NCBI GenBank assembly: GCA_016802295.1
Contig: JAESIW010000020.1
Location: 2,643,813-2,666,625, forward strand
Reading direction: 5' to 3'
Source of the DNA: Brachionus rotundiformis
Taxonomy: Eukaryota; Rotifera; Eurotatoria; Ploima; Brachionidae
DNA: 22,813 bases
How positions within the stretch are numbered: position 1 is the first letter of the stretch; every line of letters begins with the position of its first letter. The translations under genes and the position numbers were made by a program. Of the stretch, positions 18,672 through 22,813 are shown piece by piece. The notes under the pieces were generated by a model that saw nothing but the letters and a program-made list of their open reading frames with translations, had not been told where the DNA came from and searched no databases.

Positions 18672-20672
18672 GCCCAACAAGCTTTGAAGATTTACGCACA
18701 TTCAATGGGCGTGTGTATGACACATTCAGAGATGCAGCAGTGGCGCGTGGCTTAATAGAAAATCAACAGCAGTGGCGAAATTGTATCAGAGAAGCTGTAT
18801 CCATCGAAACTAATATTAGACGGATACGGTTTTTGTTTGCTACAATTCTTCTACATTGCCAGCCAATTGATCCGTCACCATTGGATCTCTGGAATGAGTT
18901 TAGCACTGATTTGTCACGCGATTTTCTTCGCTTTGACTCTGAACAAATTGCCAAAGTCAAAACATTGAATGTTAGCTTTCTTTTATTTAAATAAAAACAA
19001 TAAAATAATTTGGTTTATTTAATTAGCACATTAAGTATTTGTTCTGCTTGAACAATGGGGATTGGTCACTTACTGGACTTCCCAATCCAGATGAGACTAT
19101 AACTGGATGGGAAGAAGCAGAAGATATTAGAGTTGAGTCCAATTATGTACAAGAGTTTCACGATCGTTTTGAAAATTTAAACGATGATCAGCGTCAAATT
19201 TTCGAAACAATACGGGATTTAATACATGATGAGCAGTTGTGCGATAAAATGGTATTTGTCGATGGACCAGGTGGTGGTGGCAAAACTTTTTTATTTGAGG
19301 TAATCAACTACTAATATTATATATATTTGATAAATTAATTTTATTAATTTAAATTGAAAAAGACTATAATAATGTATGCAAAATCTATTGGACAGATTGT
19401 GCTGCCAGGAGCATACACCGGTATCGCAGCATCACTACTTGAAGATGGACAAATAATTCATTCAAGATTTGGAGTGCCTTTGCACTGCGATCGCGACACA
19501 ACTTGGGATCATACCGGTCCAAAGTTCGAAGAATTGCGAAATTGTAAGGTAATTCTTTGGGATGAGGTCTCTATGTGTAATAAACACATAATTGAGGCTG
19601 TGGATAGAATGATGCGTGATCTATGCGCAAATGATTATCCTTTTGCTGGCAAAGTTGTTGTTTTTGCAGGTGATTTTAGACAAACATTACCAATTACTGT
19701 TGGTAGTTCAGCTAGAGCTGTTTATGTTTGTTTTAAAAATTCACCAAGTCTTTGGCCAAGAGTACGCAAGTTTAGGTTGACTCGAAATATGCGAGCCGAC
19801 GAGGATCCCGAGTTTGCAGATTGGCTTATGCGAATCGGTAATGGTACCGAACCAGCACATGATGAACGACATCCGGATCATGTACGCATGCCATATAATA
19901 TAATGCTGCCTCGGGATACTAATGAGTTGATAAGCTTTGCATTCAACTCAACCTATAATATAGACACAGCAATGATTAATAGTCAGAATAGCACTGCCAT
20001 CTTGACTCCTTTAAATAAGGATGTTGACAAGATAAATGAGCTGTGTCTAAGACGAATAAATCCTATTGATGAGCCCGGTCGAGTTTATGCAAGCGCTGAT
20101 AAAAACTTGACCGAGGATGATAACGAGGCCGAGCTATTCCATGTCGAAGCTCTTTATGAAGAGACACCAAGTGGTTACCCTCCTCATAATCTAGAGCTAA
20201 AAGACGGGTGCATAGTTATGGTTCTGAAGAACATAGCTTTGTACCAAGGGTTGTGCAATGGTACTCGGATGAAAGTCATTAGGCTTTATGAGTACTTTGT
20301 AGAGGCTGAGATATTGTATGGAAGATTTAGTGGTCATCGATATCTTATTAGTCGCCATGTTTTCTTGCCGAATAATAATGCGATGACCATGTTGAAGTTT
20401 GAAAGACGTCAATTTCCATTAAAGCTCGCCTTTGCAATGACTATAAACAAGTCTCAAGGCCAGACTTTTAATAAAATAGCAATTTACTTGCCAGAGCCTG
20501 TATTTGCACACGGACAGCTATATGTAGCATTGTCTAGAGTGCGCCGATTCAATGATGTTCGTATGCTTATTGAGAATCGGCACCATGGTCCCAACAAACA
20601 AGGTACAATATTTCCAGGCAGCATGGATTATTGGACCAAAAACATTGTTTTTCGACATGTTTTGGATGAAAA
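18672..20672 (+). CDS. Linker and Pif1-type helicase exons of Helitron B
   Basis: Exons 18672-18970, 19027-19299 and 19363-20672 are open and carry a complete set of Pif1-like motifs: GPGGGGKT, GAYTGIAASLL, LWDEVSM, AGDFRQTLPI, LTRNMRA, GLCNGTR, INKSQGQT and HGQLYVALSRV. Introns are 56 and 63 nt, both phase 0. The helicase frame has no lesion even though the Rep exon is broken, so the inactivation looks recent. Confidence 0.85.
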
Positions 20673-20734
20673 GTAACTTTAATAATTAAAACTTTAATAA
20701 TATATTAAACAAAATGATAAATTTTTTGTTCAAG

Positions 20735-21011
20735 TGTAAATGAGTTCGTAAATGAACATTTCGCTGTTCAGAATAGTCAGCTGGACGATGAAACTCTCTG
20801 CAATTACGCTCAAGAGTATGAATCAATGGTCGAAGAGCAGCGTATGAATATGCAGGCAGCTGACTATCATGAACAAATGTTGGATACACGAATGGTTGAT
20901 GTTGCAAGCCGATTTGAAGCCAATCAAGATATATTCTCCTCTCAAGACGGCCCGAATGAACACATGGGCGAACATTATCAAGAGGAAGATGAGCAACAGG
21001 ATCAATCTTAA
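20735..21011 (+). CDS. Acidic C-terminal exon of Helitron B
   Basis: Spliced from donor GTAACT (20673) in phase 2. It encodes an acidic, Glu/Gln-rich tail matching exon 4023-4314 of Helitron A. The best conserved parts are EYExMxxEQRxN and a final SSQDGPNEHMGEHY (SSQDGPNEYMGIHY in A). No known domain is recognised. Confidence 0.75.
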
Positions 21012-21437
21012 AGTTCTTTTGTTTATAATTTTTTTAAATAAATATTAGTTTTGTTTTTGTTTATATTATCATTTAGATTGTATTTGTTTTTTAAATTTTA
21101 ATAAATAAATAAAATGTTTAATTTGTAATTTTTAAATTAATTAATTTATCATTACAGGAAATAAAATTTAATTTATAATCATATTTGTTTTTTAAACAAA
21201 TATTTGAAAGTTAAATTATATTATTTTAAAAGTTGATTAAAAATCAGTCTCTATAACTTTAAAAAAATATTTCAGAACAAAAGAATAAGTTCGCTTAGAC
21301 CAATATATATGCTAGATCAAGGAATAACTCAATAAAACTTTTTTTTTAAATTTTAGTATTGTATTTATTTAAATAAATATTAAAATATCTAATTTTAAAA
21401 ATATATTTATAATAGGAGAAAAAATCTGACAAGAAAT
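21012..21437. other. AT-rich 3' flank of Helitron B
   Basis: No gene seen. It is the same length class as the Helitron A flank and contains AATAAA-like sequence soon after the stop. Confidence 0.6.
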
Positions 21438-21481
21438 GAGTGCGCGCGCGCACTCAATGGGGTCCGGGGCGAAGCCCTGGA
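21438..21481 (+). repeat. Helitron B 3' twin hairpin
   Basis: GAGTGCGC-GC-GCGCACTC (21438-21455) and TCCGGGGC-GAA-GCCCTGGA (21463-21481). The second hairpin is identical to that of Helitron A. Confidence 0.78.
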
Positions 21482-21735
21482 TTAGGGATTCGGGTTTATT
21501 CTATTAAGAAAAGTTTTTGGTTTCTATTAAAATCAAATTTTTTGGAAATTTTAAATTAGTTCATTTTTTAATTAATCAAAATCTAAGTATTAATTTAAAA
21601 ATCATTTAAATTCTATTAAGAATTTTTAGATTTTATTTAAAAATAATAAATGTGACAGCGTTTAATATTAAATCTTAAAACAGATTTATTAAAAATTAAA
21701 ATAATAAGATTCAAGTTTCACTGTTATTGCTACTA
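21482..21735. other. AT-rich spacer between Helitron B and the resumed array
   Basis: No gene seen. A weak GTTTAATATTAAATCTT near 21660 resembles the array's GTTTACC motif. Confidence 0.45.
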
Positions 21736-22634
21736 GGGCAGAAATTGCTAGCAAATTTAAGGATGCCCGTTACCTTTAAAAATTCAATTAATTTCTTCAC
21801 TATTATTCTTTTAGGGATTATATTTGATTATAAAAAGTATAAGAAATTAATTCTATCAAGCTATTTTAAATATGACCCGGTTTATCATTAAAATCTATAT
21901 CATATTAAATTAAATTTTAACTAATTTAAAATTATAGCCTTTTAATTTGTTACTAATATTATATTAAATAATAAAAAGTAAAAAAAATTAATTCTAATAT
22001 AGTTAGTGAAAATATTACGGCGTTTACCATCAAACTCTTTACCATTTCTTTTAAAAATTTATAAAAAAAATTATCCTAATGATATGGATAAATTAGTAAG
22101 ATAATTAATAAATCAAGATTGTCTACAGGGGCAATATATATATTACCTAATAATTATTATTTAAAAAAAAATTTAGGAACAGTAGAGAGCGAGGCGAAGC
22201 CGAGCTTTCCTTCATCTTCTTAGTCTTTAGGGCACACTCCTGCTAGCCAAAGGCGAGCACCGTTTAAGCAGCGAAGCTGCATCTATTTCAAAAGTAATAA
22301 CTTAATTATTGTTATAAAAAACTTTTAACTTTTAATAAAGAAAATATTAGACACTTTTCGAAGATTTTTTAAATTTTTAATAATTACCATTAACTCTTTA
22401 CCAAATTTAATTTGAAAAGCTTATGCATCATCAATCTCAATAATTCTTTTTCGAAATTAATTTTTGTTATTTAATTTATTTTTAAAAACTTTAAAAAGAA
22501 TAACTATAATAAAACAGTAGTTAAAAATCTTAAGCGTTTACCATTAACTCTTCTCTTATTTGTTAAAAATAAATCCTGAAAGTAGAAACCAAAAGTTCTG
22601 TCTTTTAATTTTAGGGAAGTAAAATTAGATTTGA
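21736..22634 (+). repeat. Array resumes (tail of a unit)
   Basis: A shortened long hairpin GGGCA..GATGCCC (21736-21768), GTTTACCATCAAACTCTTT (22022), a hairpin cluster (22185-22280), ATTACCATTAACTCTTT (about 22383) and GTTTACCATTAACTCTTCTC (22536). The orientation is the same as in the left array. No 164-bp monomer was recognised here. Confidence 0.7.
22185..22280 (+). repeat. Hairpin cluster in the right array
   Basis: 22185-22209 (GAGAGC..GCTTTC, loop GAA), 22241-22259 (first GA changed to TA, loop AAA) and 22268-22280 (GCAGC-GAA-GCTGC). Confidence 0.75.
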
Positions 22635-22813
22635 GGGAGGGAGGGCCTTGGGCCCGACACAGAGAGTCTAGTTATATATATTTAATTCAACAAGGACAGA
22701 AAAGTGCTCATCGTAGGGAATCAGGATCTATAAGACCGCGCTAGCTAAACACTAGATAAGGGTGTCGTTGGATAGAGGAAGGACCAAAGGTGAGCAGGCA
22801 ACACGTTGCAGAA
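22635..22813 (+). repeat. Start of another array unit, cut by the window end
   Basis: G-quadruplex-type box (22635-22652), GACACAGAGAGTCTAG, TATA-like TTATATATA (22672) and the first 123 nt of the 176-nt block (22691-22813). The visible block part matches unit 1 (6081-6203) without a difference I could see, including its TTCAA start, whereas units 2 and 4 have TTTGA. Confidence 0.8.

Larger units (their letters stand above)
12789..21011 (+). pseudogene. Helitron B Rep/helicase with a repeated N-terminal region, disabled
   Basis: A second Helitron transposase. Predicted exons: 12789-13002, 13058-13264, 13601-13756, 14384-15010, 15430-16709, 16772-18616, 18672-18970, 19027-19299, 19363-20672, 20735-21011. 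Three exons shared with Helitron A have equal lengths (299, 273 and 1310 nt), and the Rep exon differs only by the 1-nt deletion (1845 against 1846). It carries a basic KRRRRKCLTY patch, a Zn-finger-like segment, HUH LPHVHLLL (His codons 17737, 17743), Y2 KYLFKYVFKG (Tyr codons 18127, 18139), Walker A (19264-19287), DEVSM (19561) and HGQLYVALSRV. Lesions: a 1-nt deletion near 16933, a nonsense codon at 17854, and two in-frame stops at 15804 and 15810 unless spliced out. Joining the first four exons to the Rep part rests on matching phases and is less certain than the rest. Confidence 0.85.

Overview
The window looks like an AT-rich eukaryotic nuclear genome. The genes are split by GT..AG introns, most of them 55-63 nt long. 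The intergenic DNA is very AT-rich and full of repeats. The only genes I can support are two same-strand copies of a Helitron rolling-circle transposon. Short introns, high AT content and abundant Helitrons fit a fungus, and an arbuscular mycorrhizal (Glomeromycotina, Rhizophagus-like) genome is my best guess. That is inference; no host gene or rRNA confirms it.

Layout. (1) 3-4314: Helitron A, a Rep/helicase gene cut by the left window edge and open through all five visible exons. A twin hairpin follows at 4746-4789. (2) 5187-12260: a head-to-tail array of about 1.5-kb repeat units, interrupted by an N gap (10637-10878). A complete unit carries a G-rich box, a TATA-like box, a 176-nt block ending in a T run that looks like a structured transcript, 164-bp monomers, a cluster of GC-rich hairpins and two copies of a GTTTACC motif. 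(3) 12789-21011: Helitron B, a second Rep/helicase gene with matching exon lengths. It is disabled by a one-base deletion and a nonsense codon. Its upstream exons encode a region built from duplicated domains. The same twin hairpin follows at 21438-21481. (4) 21736-22813: the array resumes in the same orientation, so Helitron B appears to sit inside it.

How the parts relate. The two Helitron proteins carry a Zn-finger-like N-terminal segment (seen only in B), a HUH/Y2 Rep nuclease, a Pif1-type SF1 helicase and a conserved acidic C-terminal tail with a short signature. The array has no convincing protein gene; its organisation is structural. Most of its hairpins are capped by GCGAAGC or a variant, and many contain paired GA/GA steps. 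The Helitron 3' hairpins use the same GAA-capped core.

Most notable items: the phase-1 exon array encoding up to three copies of an unrecognised ~60-residue domain upstream of the Helitron B transposase; the recurring GCGAAGC and GA/GA hairpin design; the 176-nt block with a compensatory change and a T-run end; and the exact 164-bp internal period.
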